Below, piece by piece: positions 20,776 through 29,091 of a stretch of DNA of 64,000 nt. The translations under genes were made by a program, and so were the position numbers. The notes beneath the pieces are model-generated. The model made no database searches, had not been told where the DNA came from, and saw only the letters and a program-made list of their open reading frames with translations. The stretch is from Pseudomonas sp. BCA17 (GTDB taxonomy: Bacteria; Pseudomonadota; Gammaproteobacteria; Pseudomonadales; Pseudomonadaceae): contig NZ_SGWI01000004.1 of NCBI RefSeq assembly GCF_004519405.1, positions 372,001-436,000 of the forward strand, in the 5' to 3' direction. Numbering within the stretch: position 1 is the first letter of the stretch; every line of letters begins with the position of its first letter.

Positions 20776-21462
20776 ATGAAACGTTTCGTTCTGCTGGACA
20801 CCACCCCGATCCCCGACAACGGCGGTGCCTTGTGCCTGTTCGAATACGGTGAAGATTTTGTCATCAAGATTCAGGGAGGGGATGGCGGCCAGTTGATGAA
20901 CACGCGCATGCACGGTTCCGAGGATGCGCTGGCGGAAATTCCCTGCCGCAAGGTCGCCGGCCGGCCGGGTTCACGGGTGTTGATCGGCGGCCTGGGCATG
21001 GGCTTCACCCTGGCCTCGGCCCTCAAGCATCTGGGCAAGACGGCCGAAGTGGTCGTCGCGGAGCTGGTGCCAGGTGTGGTGGAGTGGAACCGCGGCCCGC
21101 TCGGGGAGAAATCCGGGCGGCCGTTGCTGGACCCACGCACGGTGATCCGCATGGAGGACGTGGCCAAGGTGCTGCAAGCCGAGCCCCAGGGCTTTGACGC
21201 GATCATGCTCGATGTGGACAACGGTCCCGAGGGCCTTACGCAAAAAGCCAATAGCTGGTTGTATTCCGCCGGTGGGCTCGCCGCCTGCGCCAAGGCCCTG
21301 CGCCCCAAAGGCGTGCTGGCCGTATGGTCGGCCAGCGCCGACAAGCTGTTCAGCGACAAGCTGCGCAAGGCCGGGTTCAAGGCCGAAGAAGTGCAAGTAT
21401 TTGCCCACGGCAACAAGGGCACCCGGCATACCATCTGGATTGCGGAAAAAATCAAAGGTTGA
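20776..21462 (+). CDS. Spermidine synthase-like methyltransferase-fold protein
   Basis: The 228-residue protein has a Rossmann nucleotide site (VLIGGLGMGFTLA), an acidic position after beta-2 (VVVAELVPGVVEWN) and FDAIMLDVDNGPEG, as in the spermidine synthase/SpeE-like group. It lacks the full SpeE N-terminal domain. Such proteins often sit outside polyamine operons and their substrate is unsettled. The start ATG 20776 is near the divergent proline-rich gene. Its stop lies inside a hairpin at 21461-21485. Confidence 0.8.
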   Translation: MKRFVLLDTTPIPDNGGALCLFEYGEDFVIKIQGGDGGQLMNTRMHGSEDALAEIPCRKVAGRPGSRVLIGGLGMGFTLASALKHLGKTAEVVVAELVPGVVEWNRGPLGEKSGRPLLDPRTVIRMEDVAKVLQAEPQGFDAIMLDVDNGPEGLTQKANSWLYSAGGLAACAKALRPKGVLAVWSASADKLFSDKLRKAGFKAEEVQVFAHGNKGTRHTIWIAEKIKG

Positions 21463-21485
21463 GACGGTCTGCCAGTTACCGTCTC
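21461..21485 (+). terminator. Hairpin at the end of the SpeE-like gene
   Basis: GAGACGGT (21461-21468) pairs with ACCGTCTC (21478-21485) across a 9-nt loop. The left arm includes part of the stop codon. Only a weak T-rich tail follows, so termination is likely but not certain. It lies between two convergent genes. Confidence 0.5.
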
Positions 21486-21503
21486 TCACCTGTTTGATCG
21501 ACC

Positions 21504-22424
21504 TTAATTCAGAGATTTGCGGTAATCGATCACGTACGGCACTTTCTTGTCGACCGTCTTTTCCAGCTCATCGCGATCCAGCTTGGTCATGCCGCCCAGT
21601 TGATGGGCAGTAAAACCGCTGTCACCGACCTGTGAGCCCGGCGCCAGGCTGACCATGCGCTTGGCTACCGCTTCGATCGCATCCTTGTAGCCACCCTTCT
21701 TGTTCAGGTTGTAAGCACCCAGGTCGATCTGGGTGCGCAGCCAGTTGCCCCAGTAGAACTCGAGGAATTCCGGCGCGATGGCACCATCGTCCGGCTTGCC
21801 GTAGGCGGCCTTGCGGGTGAAATACACCAGGCTGCGGAAAGTGTCGTCCTGCAGGTTCTTGAAGCCCAGGTGCGCCGGCAATTGCCCGGGCGGCAAGGTC
21901 TGGCCCTGGTTGTCCTTGAGCCAGACCTTACGCGCCGCCTGCATACGCTGCCAGAAGGCGGCCATGTCCGTACTGTTGCTGAAGTCATCGGTGACCTTGA
22001 CCCACATTTTCAGCTTGGGACCGCCGCCGGGTACTTCCCACAAGGTGGTGAAGCTGTGATGACCGTCGGTGAGGTACAACTGACCGGCAGGGCCGACTAC
22101 CACGGTTTTCATGTCCTCGGGATGGGTGCCCACCGGGTCTTTGCAGGTGAAGCTGGTCGGTTGGTGCAGGTCCGCCTTCTTCGGCACGTTATCAGCGGCA
22201 CCCTGGCCGTTGGTCTCGCAATATTCATCGAAGACCTTGGCCGGCTTGTCGGCGAACAGGCCAAGGCTGTAGTAAATCTGGTCAAACCCCACCACGGCCT
22301 GGGTCGGATGCAGTTGTTCAAGGGCCACCTCGATCACCTGCCCGGGTCTGGGCGTGGAGAACGCCTGGGCCTGGGCAGTGAAGACACACAGCAACAGCGC
22401 AATAATCCATGAATGCAGACGCAT
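21504..22424 (-). CDS. Exported ParB/Srx-fold (ParBc_2-like) protein
   Basis: The 306-residue protein starts with a signal peptide (MRLHSWIIALLLCVFTAQAQA). The mature part has a ParB-like core (RPGQVIEVALEQLHPTQAVVGFDQI and LYLTDGHHSFTTLW), as in the putative ParB-like nuclease family ParBc_2. The D-G-H-H segment matches the conserved part of that fold. An exported form implies a periplasmic or extracellular role rather than plasmid partition. The activity is not known. Confidence 0.75.
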   Translation of the reverse strand: MRLHSWIIALLLCVFTAQAQAFSTPRPGQVIEVALEQLHPTQAVVGFDQIYYSLGLFADKPAKVFDEYCETNGQGAADNVPKKADLHQPTSFTCKDPVGTHPEDMKTVVVGPAGQLYLTDGHHSFTTLWEVPGGGPKLKMWVKVTDDFSNSTDMAAFWQRMQAARKVWLKDNQGQTLPPGQLPAHLGFKNLQDDTFRSLVYFTRKAAYGKPDDGAIAPEFLEFYWGNWLRTQIDLGAYNLNKKGGYKDAIEAVAKRMVSLAPGSQVGDSGFTAHQLGGMTKLDRDELEKTVDKKVPYVIDYRKSLN

Positions 22425-22517
22425 AAGTTTCAGATCCTTGTATGTAAAGTGAAGCAGTCATTTACAGCGCGAGCGGCTAGAATCAACCTTGTCCGTGAAC
22501 CCAAATAGCCAGGAGCC

Positions 22518-22895
22518 ATGATGAGCTCGACCAACCCGCCCTCCCACACCGCCAAGCTGGATCGCATCCTCGCCGATGCCCAGCGCGACCGGGAAATGGG
22601 CTACCGCGACAAAGCCTTGAAGATGTACCCCCACGTGTGCGGCCGCTGTGCCCGTGAGTTTTCCGGGAAACGCTTGAGCGAACTGACAGTACACCACCGT
22701 AACCACAACCATGATGACAACCCCCAGGACGGCTCCAACTGGGAGTTGCTGTGCCTGTACTGCCACGATAACGAACACTCGCGCTACACCGACCAACAAT
22801 ATTTCGGCGAAGGCTCCACCAGCAGCCCGACCATCGCCAAGGCCACGCATAACCCGTTTGCGGCGTTGGCAGGGTTGATGAAGAAGGACGGTTGA
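22518..22895 (+). CDS. HNH nuclease family protein (YajD-like)
   Basis: The 125-residue protein has two zinc-binding CxxC pairs (CGRCAREF and CLYCHDNEH) around an HNH core (TVHHRNHNHDDNPQDGSNWELLC), the layout of E. coli YajD. AGGAG precedes the start, where two ATGs lie in a row (22518 and 22521). It is probably a small cytoplasmic DNA-binding or nicking enzyme with an unknown physiological role. Confidence 0.88.
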   Translation: MMSSTNPPSHTAKLDRILADAQRDREMGYRDKALKMYPHVCGRCAREFSGKRLSELTVHHRNHNHDDNPQDGSNWELLCLYCHDNEHSRYTDQQYFGEGSTSSPTIAKATHNPFAALAGLMKKDG

Positions 22896-22919
22896 AAGCC
22901 TCAAGCTGCAAGCGGCAAG

Positions 22920-23016
22920 CTGCAAGAAAAAGCCAGTGCGCTTTTAACTTGCCGTTTGAACAGCCGAAAGCCTAAATCTGCGGGCTGCAAGAAAAAGCCG
23001 TGCGCTTTTAACTTGC
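22920..23016. repeat. Direct repeat pair with internal palindromes
   Basis: Two nearly identical units, 22920-22952 and 22985-23016, share CTGCAAGAAAAAGCC and GTGCGCTTTTAACTTGC. Flanking CAAGCTGCAAGC-type segments are inverted relative to each other (22901-22925 against 23012-23034). The block fills the gap before the TrmH-family gene. It resembles the CTTGCAGCTTG-type intergenic repeats common in P. fluorescens genomes. Confidence 0.75.
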
Positions 23017-23062
23017 AGCTTGAAGCTTGCCGCTATAATGCTGCCCTTTTAAGGCACTCCCA

Positions 23063-23530
23063 GTGGGCAATAAACGCTACAGCTGCATCGGTCTGTATAA
23101 CCCCAAATCCCCCGAAAACGTCGGCTCGGTGATGCGTGCCGCCGGCTGCTACGGCGTGGCCTCGGTGTTTTACACCGGCGTGCGTTACGAGCGCGCCCGG
23201 GATTTCATCACCGATACCAAGAAGGTCCACCACGACATTCCACTGATCGGCATTGATGACCTGAAGAAAATCCTGCCCCTGGGCTGCATCCCGGTCGCCG
23301 TGGAATTGGTGGAAGGCGCCCGCCCGCTGCCCGAATACACCCACCCCGACCGCGCGCTGTACATCTTCGGTCCCGAAGACGGTTCCCTCGACAAAGAGAT
23401 CCGCGACTGGTGTGAAGACGTGGTGTACATCCCGACCACCGGTTGCATGAACCTCGCCGCCACGGTCAACGTGGTGCTCTACGACCGCCTGGCCAAGGGC
23501 AACAACACCCGTTCGGGCCCCAAGTACTGA
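23063..23530 (+). CDS. TrmH-family (SpoU) RNA 2'-O-methyltransferase
   Basis: The 155-residue protein has the three SPOUT motifs: NPKSPENVGSVMRAAGCYG (motif 1), ALYIFGPEDGSL (motif 2) and TGCMNLAATVNVVLYDRL (motif 3, the knot that binds SAM). It is a single-domain member, similar in size to TrmL, so a tRNA target is likely but not proven. The start is GTG 23063, with no strong ribosome-binding site. The repeat block lies immediately upstream. Confidence 0.88.
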   Translation: MGNKRYSCIGLYNPKSPENVGSVMRAAGCYGVASVFYTGVRYERARDFITDTKKVHHDIPLIGIDDLKKILPLGCIPVAVELVEGARPLPEYTHPDRALYIFGPEDGSLDKEIRDWCEDVVYIPTTGCMNLAATVNVVLYDRLAKGNNTRSGPKY

Positions 23531-23597
23531 TTTTTCGGGAACATCCAGCGCCTGCAAACAGTCAGCTATTTACACTTGCCCTTGTTGGAGACAGACC

Positions 23598-23948
23598 ATG
23601 AGCGACAGCACAAACCTGCGACCTATCATCGAACACACCCCCTTCGAAACTCCGCCCACCCAGAACGTGCACGGCTGGGAACGTATCGGCTCGGTAGCCG
23701 GCGGTGTGATGATGGTCGGCAAAGGCCTGCGCCGTGGCGGGATTTTCGGCTTGATCCAGGTGGCAATCGGCGGCGTGGCGCTGGCACGGGGCTTTACCGG
23801 GCACAGCTCGCTCAAGGACAAGCTGGAGCAGGGCCGCCAGGAAATGAACAGCGTGCGCACGAAGATCGAACGTGCCGGCCAAGAGTTGAAGAACCTGAAG
23901 ACCAGGGCGGAAGTAGCCGCAGAAAAAGCCACCAAAACTGCAGGTTGA
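23598..23948 (+). CDS. DUF2892-like small membrane protein
   Basis: The 116-residue protein has two adjacent hydrophobic segments rich in Gly (SVAGGVMMVGKGLRRGG and IFGLIQVAIGGVALARG) like the YgaP/DUF2892 inner-membrane domain, then a charged coiled-coil tail (about 70-115). The start ATG 23598 follows TTGGAGAC. The function is unknown. A hairpin lies 30 bp after the stop. Confidence 0.72.
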   Translation: MSDSTNLRPIIEHTPFETPPTQNVHGWERIGSVAGGVMMVGKGLRRGGIFGLIQVAIGGVALARGFTGHSSLKDKLEQGRQEMNSVRTKIERAGQELKNLKTRAEVAAEKATKTAG

Positions 23949-23978
23949 TTCCAGCCTCCAGGCTGTTGGAGATCTAGA

Positions 23979-24002
23979 TGTGGGAGCCAGCCGCCTCCCA
24001 CA
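23979..24002. repeat. REP-type hairpin
   Basis: TGTGGGAG (23979-23986) and CTCCCACA (23995-24002) form a stem with an 8-nt loop, followed on the + strand by CTTTTGA. It lies between two convergent genes and may end transcription. Confidence 0.65.
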
Positions 24003-24026
24003 CTTTTGATAGGTGCATGGCTGGGA

Positions 24027-25247
24027 TCAACGCAACAGCTTGGTATCGAGCACCACCGACGATTCGCCGATAACGCTCTCAGCCAGTTGTACAAACTCCG
24101 CGGTGGTGATGCTGTTGGACCGCATGACCCCCTGCGCGAGATCATCGAGTGAACGCTTGTTGTGGGTTTTCACGCGGATTTCGCGATCCAGGTCCTGCAA
24201 TACCACCACTGCCCTGGCCACCGCGCCGGCGCTGATGTGCTCGCCGCGCAGAGTGGTGACGTCCTTGCCTTCCTTGCCCAGCCGCGCCTGTATGGCCGCG
24301 TAGCGTTCATCGGTGATGCCGCCGGCACGCCGTAGCAACTCGATGGCGTAATACTCTCCCAGCCCCTCGCGGATCCAATCGCTGCTGTCGTGATCATTGA
24401 AGCGGCCGATGGCCTGCACCACTTCGCGGATCAGCGGGCTGCTGCCGTTTTCGCTGACCAGCGGCGTGCGACTGTTGAGGTAGATCGAATCGCGTGAGGC
24501 CACCACGCCACGGCGCATCGGGTCGCTGGCACCCACGATCAACAGTTTCGCCGGATGGCGCGGGAAGGCCGCTTCAACTTGCGGCCAGACAAACGTCAGC
24601 AGCGTCAGCACATCCATACGACGCATGCCCTGCCCCTTCGGAGCGGCCACGGTGACTTCGGTTTCGCCAAAGCGCATGCGACGGCTGCCGAGGGTACCGG
24701 CGAGCATCCAGCCGGTGGGGCGGTCGAACAGGCGCGAGAGGTTGTCGACGCGGAATTTGTTTTTGCCGATGCGCGGCCAGGCGGTTTCGATGCTTTTCCA
24801 ACCGGCCGGCAGTTCGAACACCAGGCGCGAGACCAACTCGATGCCGTCCTGTTGGTCCAACCGGGCAGCCGGCACCAGGTCTTCACCACGAAACAGCGCC
24901 CAATCGGGCGTCATGCGGGCTTCATAGAGACCAGGTTTACGCGCATGGGTGAGGCGTACGCGGTAGGTCAGGCTGGCTTTGTCGGCACCGGGCTGCCACA
25001 CACCGCGGCTGCCGCTGACTTTCCATTGACCGTCGGCCTTGAAGTCGCTGTAGTCGCCGGCGCGCCCCAGGTCGAAGTTGAGGCTGCGCACTGCCGAGCC
25101 TTGCGACAGGCTCACGCGCACTTCGGCTTGATCGCTCTGGGGCAATAACTTGACGTGATAGTCCAGGTCGACTTTCTTCGCACACCACGCAGGCATGCTC
25201 AGCGCCAGCAATACCAGGCTTGCCGTCAGCTTGGTTCCCACCCGCAT
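24027..25247 (-). CDS. Exported gluzincin-like protein lacking the zinc site
   Basis: The 406-residue protein has a signal peptide (MRVGTKLTASLVLLALSMPAWC; the Cys is not in a lipobox). An N-terminal beta-rich region (about 25-200) resembles the M1/M61 peptidase N-domain. A C-terminal helical region contains REVVQ (274-278) and, 15 residues on, REGLGEYY with E294. This copies HExxH...EGxxEYY of gluzincin peptidases, but both His ligands are replaced by Arg and Gln. ATG 25247 is preceded by AAGGGGT. It is likely a non-catalytic homologue; the role is unknown. It is 13 bp from ycgN and probably co-transcribed with it. Confidence 0.65.
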   Translation of the reverse strand: MRVGTKLTASLVLLALSMPAWCAKKVDLDYHVKLLPQSDQAEVRVSLSQGSAVRSLNFDLGRAGDYSDFKADGQWKVSGSRGVWQPGADKASLTYRVRLTHARKPGLYEARMTPDWALFRGEDLVPAARLDQQDGIELVSRLVFELPAGWKSIETAWPRIGKNKFRVDNLSRLFDRPTGWMLAGTLGSRRMRFGETEVTVAAPKGQGMRRMDVLTLLTFVWPQVEAAFPRHPAKLLIVGASDPMRRGVVASRDSIYLNSRTPLVSENGSSPLIREVVQAIGRFNDHDSSDWIREGLGEYYAIELLRRAGGITDERYAAIQARLGKEGKDVTTLRGEHISAGAVARAVVVLQDLDREIRVKTHNKRSLDDLAQGVMRSNSITTAEFVQLAESVIGESSVVLDTKLLR

Positions 25248-25260
25248 AGAGACCCCTTGG

Positions 25261-25710
25261 TTAGCCGGCACGGAAGATCAGGTAATCCTCCCAGTCGTCT
25301 TCGGGCACGCTGCCTTCGCTGAGCATGCGTCCGGACTGGGAAATGCGTTCGTGATGCACCGCATCGCGGTCACCGCAGACCAGGTGGTGCCACAGCGGCA
25401 GGTCTTTGCGTTCGCTGACCAGGCGGTAGCCGCAGGTCGGCGGCAGCCATTTGAACTGATCAGCCTGGCCCGGGGTGAGCTGGATGCAATCAGGCACCGA
25501 GGCGCGACGGTTGGGGTAGTCGGTGCACTGGCAGGTTTTCAGGTCGAGGAGCTTGCAGGCGATACGCGTGTAATAAACGCTGTTGTCATCTTCATCCTCG
25601 AGCTTCTGCAGACAGCACAGGCCACAGCCATCGCACAACGACTCCCACTCCTCCTGATCGAGGTGTTCAAGGGTTTTGCGTATCCAGAAAGGTTCGACTT
25701 TGGCGGCCAT
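25261..25710 (-). CDS. ycgN: YcgN family cysteine cluster protein (UPF0260)
   Basis: The 149-residue protein shows the family cysteine pattern CDGCGLCCLQKL near residues 27-38, then CKLLDLKTCQCTDYPNR and CGYRLVSE, suggesting a metal or Fe-S centre. The length is typical (about 150). No reaction is established for this family. The same gene stands near rnd and ycgL in other pseudomonads, as it does here. Confidence 0.9.
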   Translation of the reverse strand: MAAKVEPFWIRKTLEHLDQEEWESLCDGCGLCCLQKLEDEDDNSVYYTRIACKLLDLKTCQCTDYPNRRASVPDCIQLTPGQADQFKWLPPTCGYRLVSERKDLPLWHHLVCGDRDAVHHERISQSGRMLSEGSVPEDDWEDYLIFRAG

Positions 25711-25862
25711 GGCTCTACATCAACATCGTCAGGTGAAAGGCCGTCAGTCTAGTGCCCAAGGCCCCTGGGGCCAAGCGCTTACGACTGGCGGTGTGACAAG
25801 ACTTGTCAGTGCGGCGGACCCGCAGTAGCTTTGAGCACCGAATTGACGATCAGGAATTGCTC

Positions 25863-26447
25863 ATGACACGTGTTGCCGATTATCCGATTCATCCCCAATT
25901 CACCGACCGCTGGTCGCCCCGCGCCTTCACCGGCGAAAGCATCCCGCAGGAGACCCTGCTGAGCTTTTTCGAAGCCGCGCGCTGGGCACCGTCGGCCTAC
26001 AACTCGCAGCCATGGCGCTTCCTGTATGCACGTCGCGACACGCCAAACTGGGAACGCTTCCTGGGCCTGCTCAATGAATTCAACCGGGGTTGGGCGCAGC
26101 ACGCATCGGCTTTGGTGATCATTGCTTCGAAAACCGACTTTATCGCCCCTGGCGCCAGCGAAGAAACGCCTGCGCTGTGGCACACCTTTGACACCGGTTC
26201 TGCCTGGGGCCACCTGGCACTGCAAGCCAGCCTCGCCGGCTGGCACACCCACGGCATGGCCGGCTTCGATCAGGAGCTGACGCGCAAGGAGCTGAAGATT
26301 CCGGAAGGTTATGCGTTGCACGCAGCGGTGGCCGTGGGCAAGCTGGGTGACAAATCGACCTTGCCCGAGTACCTGCAAGGCCGCGAAGCGCCGAGCCCGC
26401 GCCGGCCGTTGAGCGAGCTGGTGTCCGAAGGTGACTTCAGCCTCTGA
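25863..26447 (+). CDS. Nitroreductase family protein
   Basis: The 194-residue product matches FMN-dependent nitroreductase-like proteins: RWSPRAFTGESIP at the N-terminus, an FMN-binding WAPSAYNSQPWRF, and SAWGHLALQASLAGWHTHGM. The family reduces nitro compounds or quinones with NAD(P)H, and the natural substrate is unknown. The start ATG 25863 follows AGGAATTG; upstream in-frame codons are intergenic. It is divergent from ycgN. Confidence 0.9.
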   Translation: MTRVADYPIHPQFTDRWSPRAFTGESIPQETLLSFFEAARWAPSAYNSQPWRFLYARRDTPNWERFLGLLNEFNRGWAQHASALVIIASKTDFIAPGASEETPALWHTFDTGSAWGHLALQASLAGWHTHGMAGFDQELTRKELKIPEGYALHAAVAVGKLGDKSTLPEYLQGREAPSPRRPLSELVSEGDFSL

Positions 26448-26465
26448 CGCTCACGCAATACCCTC

Positions 26466-26489
26466 TGTGGGAGCAAGCCTGCTCCCACA
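26466..26489. repeat. REP-type hairpin
   Basis: TGTGGGAGCA / TGCTCCCACA arms (26466-26475, 26480-26489) with a 4-nt loop lie between the convergent nitroreductase and 2-hydroxyacid dehydrogenase genes. Confidence 0.75.
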
Positions 26490-26506
26490 ATTCGCTCCGG
26501 GTACGG

Positions 26507-27439
26507 TCAGTAACCGCGCTCGAAATCCACTTCCCCGCGCAACGCTTCCTTGGCCTGATACGCCCGCAGGTTCTGCACGAACAACCCCACCATCATCGAA
26601 GGCGACGTCGGCGCCGAACTGTGTCCGGTCAGCAACAAGCCCCAGGCGGTCCAGAACGGGTGACGTTGCGGCAACGGCTCCTGGCGGCACACGTCGATCA
26701 CCGCACCGGCCAAGTGCCCTTCTTTCAAGGCGTCGACCAGATCGGCATCCACCACCGCCACGCCGCGCCCGACATTGATGAACAAGGCGGTCGGCTTGAA
26801 TTGCTTGAACAGCGCTGCGTCGTACAGGTCATGGGTGTTGGGCGTATTGGGCAGCAGGTTGACCACGTAGTCGACCTCCCCCACCAACCGACCCAATTGA
26901 TCGAGCGCGGCCACTTCTTTAAACGGCGCCTGCTCACGTGCGGTGCTGGCGATACCGTAAAGCTCGACGCCGAACGGCACCAGGAAGTCAGCCACGCTCT
27001 GGCCGATATCGCCGGTACCGACCACCAGCACCTTGCGCCCCGCCAGGCTCTGGCCCATGCGGTTGTCCCATTTGCGCTCGACCTGGCTGACCAGCCGCGC
27101 CAGCACTTCGCGCTCGTGGCCCAGCATGTAGGTGAGCACAAACTCGGCCATGACCTGGCCAAAGATGCCGACCGCACGGGTCAGGCGATAGTTGCGGGGC
27201 AAGCCTTCGGCCAGCAGCGGTGTGATACCCGCCCAGGTCGATTGCAGCCATTGCGGCTGGTAGCCCTGACGCAACAGGGTCGCCAGCAGGTCCGGCTGGC
27301 CCAGCCACACCGGGCAATCGGCGGCCAGGCGCGACAGTTCGGCGGAATCACCGCTGGTCAATACCTCAAGGTCCGGAGCCGCGTCACGCAGCAGTTGGGC
27401 ATAGAGCGGGTGATCCTGTTCAGCAATCAGAACACGCAT
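26507..27439 (-). CDS. D-2-hydroxyacid dehydrogenase (GhrA-like)
   Basis: The 310-residue NAD(P)-dependent enzyme has the Rossmann motif VVGTGDIGQSVADF, the Arg of NVGRGVAVVDADL, the Glu of CRQEPLPQRHPFW and the catalytic His in TGHSSAPTSPSM. Its shape resembles glyoxylate/hydroxypyruvate reductase A. The true substrate is uncertain. The gene order next to ycgL and rnd is conserved in Pseudomonas. Confidence 0.88.
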   Translation of the reverse strand: MRVLIAEQDHPLYAQLLRDAAPDLEVLTSGDSAELSRLAADCPVWLGQPDLLATLLRQGYQPQWLQSTWAGITPLLAEGLPRNYRLTRAVGIFGQVMAEFVLTYMLGHEREVLARLVSQVERKWDNRMGQSLAGRKVLVVGTGDIGQSVADFLVPFGVELYGIASTAREQAPFKEVAALDQLGRLVGEVDYVVNLLPNTPNTHDLYDAALFKQFKPTALFINVGRGVAVVDADLVDALKEGHLAGAVIDVCRQEPLPQRHPFWTAWGLLLTGHSSAPTSPSMMVGLFVQNLRAYQAKEALRGEVDFERGY

Positions 27440-27545
27440 GGTTCAAACCTTTCAAAAACAGTGCAGACGGCCGCCCGCATCCTTACGGCCACCGCCAACT
27501 AATACGAGTCCATGGAAGCAGGTGCCCTGAACAGGGCACTACCGA

Positions 27546-27839
27546 TCAGATCGGGTCGTTGCGGCGCAGCAGCTCTTCGGGCAAGTGTTCGATGTACTCG
27601 TCCTCGGCCGGCGGCATTTGCAGGTGGTAGCCCTGCTTGTCGAGGTTTTCCAGGACTTGCACGATGTCTTCCTGTTGCAGCTTGCGCTCAGGCGTCAGCA
27701 CCAGATCAAAGGCGTGCACCGGCTTGCCGAACACGGTGATCAAACCTTCGGGCACGCGCTCCAGGGCATCGCTTTTGAGTACATAGAGGTACATGCCGGC
27801 ACGTTTCGGGCTGCGGTAGATGGAGCAAATACGTTTCAA
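27546..27839 (-). CDS. ycgL: YcgL domain protein
   Basis: The 97-residue protein matches the YcgL family (KRICSIYRSPKRAGMYLYV at the start, GFKPVHAFDL-like GKPVHAFDLVLTPERKL in the middle). The start is TTG at 27839, inferred because the conserved N-terminus begins exactly there and the codon overlaps the rnd stop in TTGA. Translation is therefore probably coupled to rnd. The family role is not established. Confidence 0.9.
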   Translation of the reverse strand: MKRICSIYRSPKRAGMYLYVLKSDALERVPEGLITVFGKPVHAFDLVLTPERKLQQEDIVQVLENLDKQGYHLQMPPAEDEYIEHLPEELLRRNDPI

Positions 27840-28969
27840 GGCTGTTCTCCGGCAGTGGCCAGGCTGTCGAGCAGCGCCTGGCCCATCAACTCGCGGCGCC
27901 AGCCACGCAGCGAGTCTGGCAATTGGTAAGGCCCATCGGGGTAGCCACTTTTAACCAGGGCTTCGAGGGTTTTCTTGCGCAGCATCAGTTCCGGCGCCAT
28001 GTCCAGGCGTTCGGCGAACGCCTGGCCCAAGGCACGCAGTTCTTTGATCAGCGCGGCAGCATCTACCGGCAGGGGTTCTGCGACGGCAGGCGGCCATTGG
28101 TCCATGGGCACGCTACCGGCACGTTTGATCAGGTCCAGCAGGAACTGGCCATCCTGACGCACGGTGCGCGGGTGCATGTCTTCGATCTTGCCCAGCGCGG
28201 CGAGGTTATCCGGCTGGGTTTTGGCCAGGGGCCATAGCGAATGTTCGCGAATGATACGGTTGCGCGGCAGGTCACGGGCACGGGCCTGCTGCTCGCGCCA
28301 GGCGCACAGTTCACGCAGGACGGCCAGTTGGGCGCGGGACAGTTTCCACGCCAGCTTGGCCTCGCGGTACACCTCGTACGGGTCGACTTCGCGGCGCAGG
28401 TTCGCCACCAGTTCGGCGCCGTCTTCCAGCACCCACGCGTACTTGTCATCGGACAAGCGCGGACGCAAGCGGGTATACACCTCGGCCAGGTGCACGGCGT
28501 CTTCGGCGGCGTAGCTCACCTGGGTCTCGGACAACGGCCGCTGCAGCCAGTCCGAGCGGGTTTCGCCCTTGGGCAACTCGATATCGAGCACGGTTTGCAC
28601 CAGGCGCGAGTAGCCCATGGAGAAGCCGAGGTTCAGGTAAGCCGCAGCCAACTGGGTGTCGAACAGCGGCACCGGCAAGCTGCCGGTCAGGCGCAACAAC
28701 ACTTCGAGGTCTTCGCTGCAGGCGTGCACCACCTTGATCACCGCCGGGTTTTCCAGCAAAGCGGCCAACGGTTGCCAATTGTCGATGGTCAGGGGGTCGA
28801 TCAGGTAAGCGCGTACGCCATCACCAATCTGGATCAGCCCGGCAATGGGATAAAAAGTGTCGACCCGCATGAATTCGGTGTCGAGGGCAACGAATGGCAA
28901 CTGCTGCCATTCGGCGCAATGCTGGCCGAGGCTATCGTTGTCGCAGATCCAGTGAATATCGATGGCCAC
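27836..28969 (-). CDS. rnd: Ribonuclease D
   Basis: 3'-5' exoribonuclease involved in tRNA and stable-RNA 3' end processing. The 377-residue protein carries the DEDD motifs FVALDTEFMR (Exo I), VVHACSEDLEVL (Exo II) and SYAAEDAVHLAEVY (Exo III, Tyr/Asp), then HRDC domains in the C-terminal half. The start is GTG 28969 (VAIDIHWI) with AAGGGAG upstream; the longer frame is not supported. The stop overlaps the ycgL start by 4 bp. Confidence 0.95.
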   Translation of the reverse strand: MAIDIHWICDNDSLGQHCAEWQQLPFVALDTEFMRVDTFYPIAGLIQIGDGVRAYLIDPLTIDNWQPLAALLENPAVIKVVHACSEDLEVLLRLTGSLPVPLFDTQLAAAYLNLGFSMGYSRLVQTVLDIELPKGETRSDWLQRPLSETQVSYAAEDAVHLAEVYTRLRPRLSDDKYAWVLEDGAELVANLRREVDPYEVYREAKLAWKLSRAQLAVLRELCAWREQQARARDLPRNRIIREHSLWPLAKTQPDNLAALGKIEDMHPRTVRQDGQFLLDLIKRAGSVPMDQWPPAVAEPLPVDAAALIKELRALGQAFAERLDMAPELMLRKKTLEALVKSGYPDGPYQLPDSLRGWRRELMGQALLDSLATAGEQP

Positions 28970-29049
28970 ACGGCTCTCCCTTGAAGAATGGCGCGCAGTA
29001 TATATCGCGAAAGGGGCTTGCGAGCATTCGCAGTGCACACACGATCATG

Positions 29050-29071
29050 AAAACTCCGACAAGAGACGGAG
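29050..29071 (-). terminator. Intrinsic terminator after the methyltransferase gene
   Basis: Read on the minus strand, a CTCCG / CGGAG stem (29067-29071, 29054-29058) is followed by TTTT (29053-29050). It lies 20 bp beyond the stop of the SAM methyltransferase gene. Confidence 0.55.
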
Positions 29072-29091
29072 AATAGTCCGACGAGCGGGAC

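Noticed and set aside
22920..23016. Short CRISPR array
   Set aside because: Only two units, with internal palindromes and no cas genes or regular spacers.
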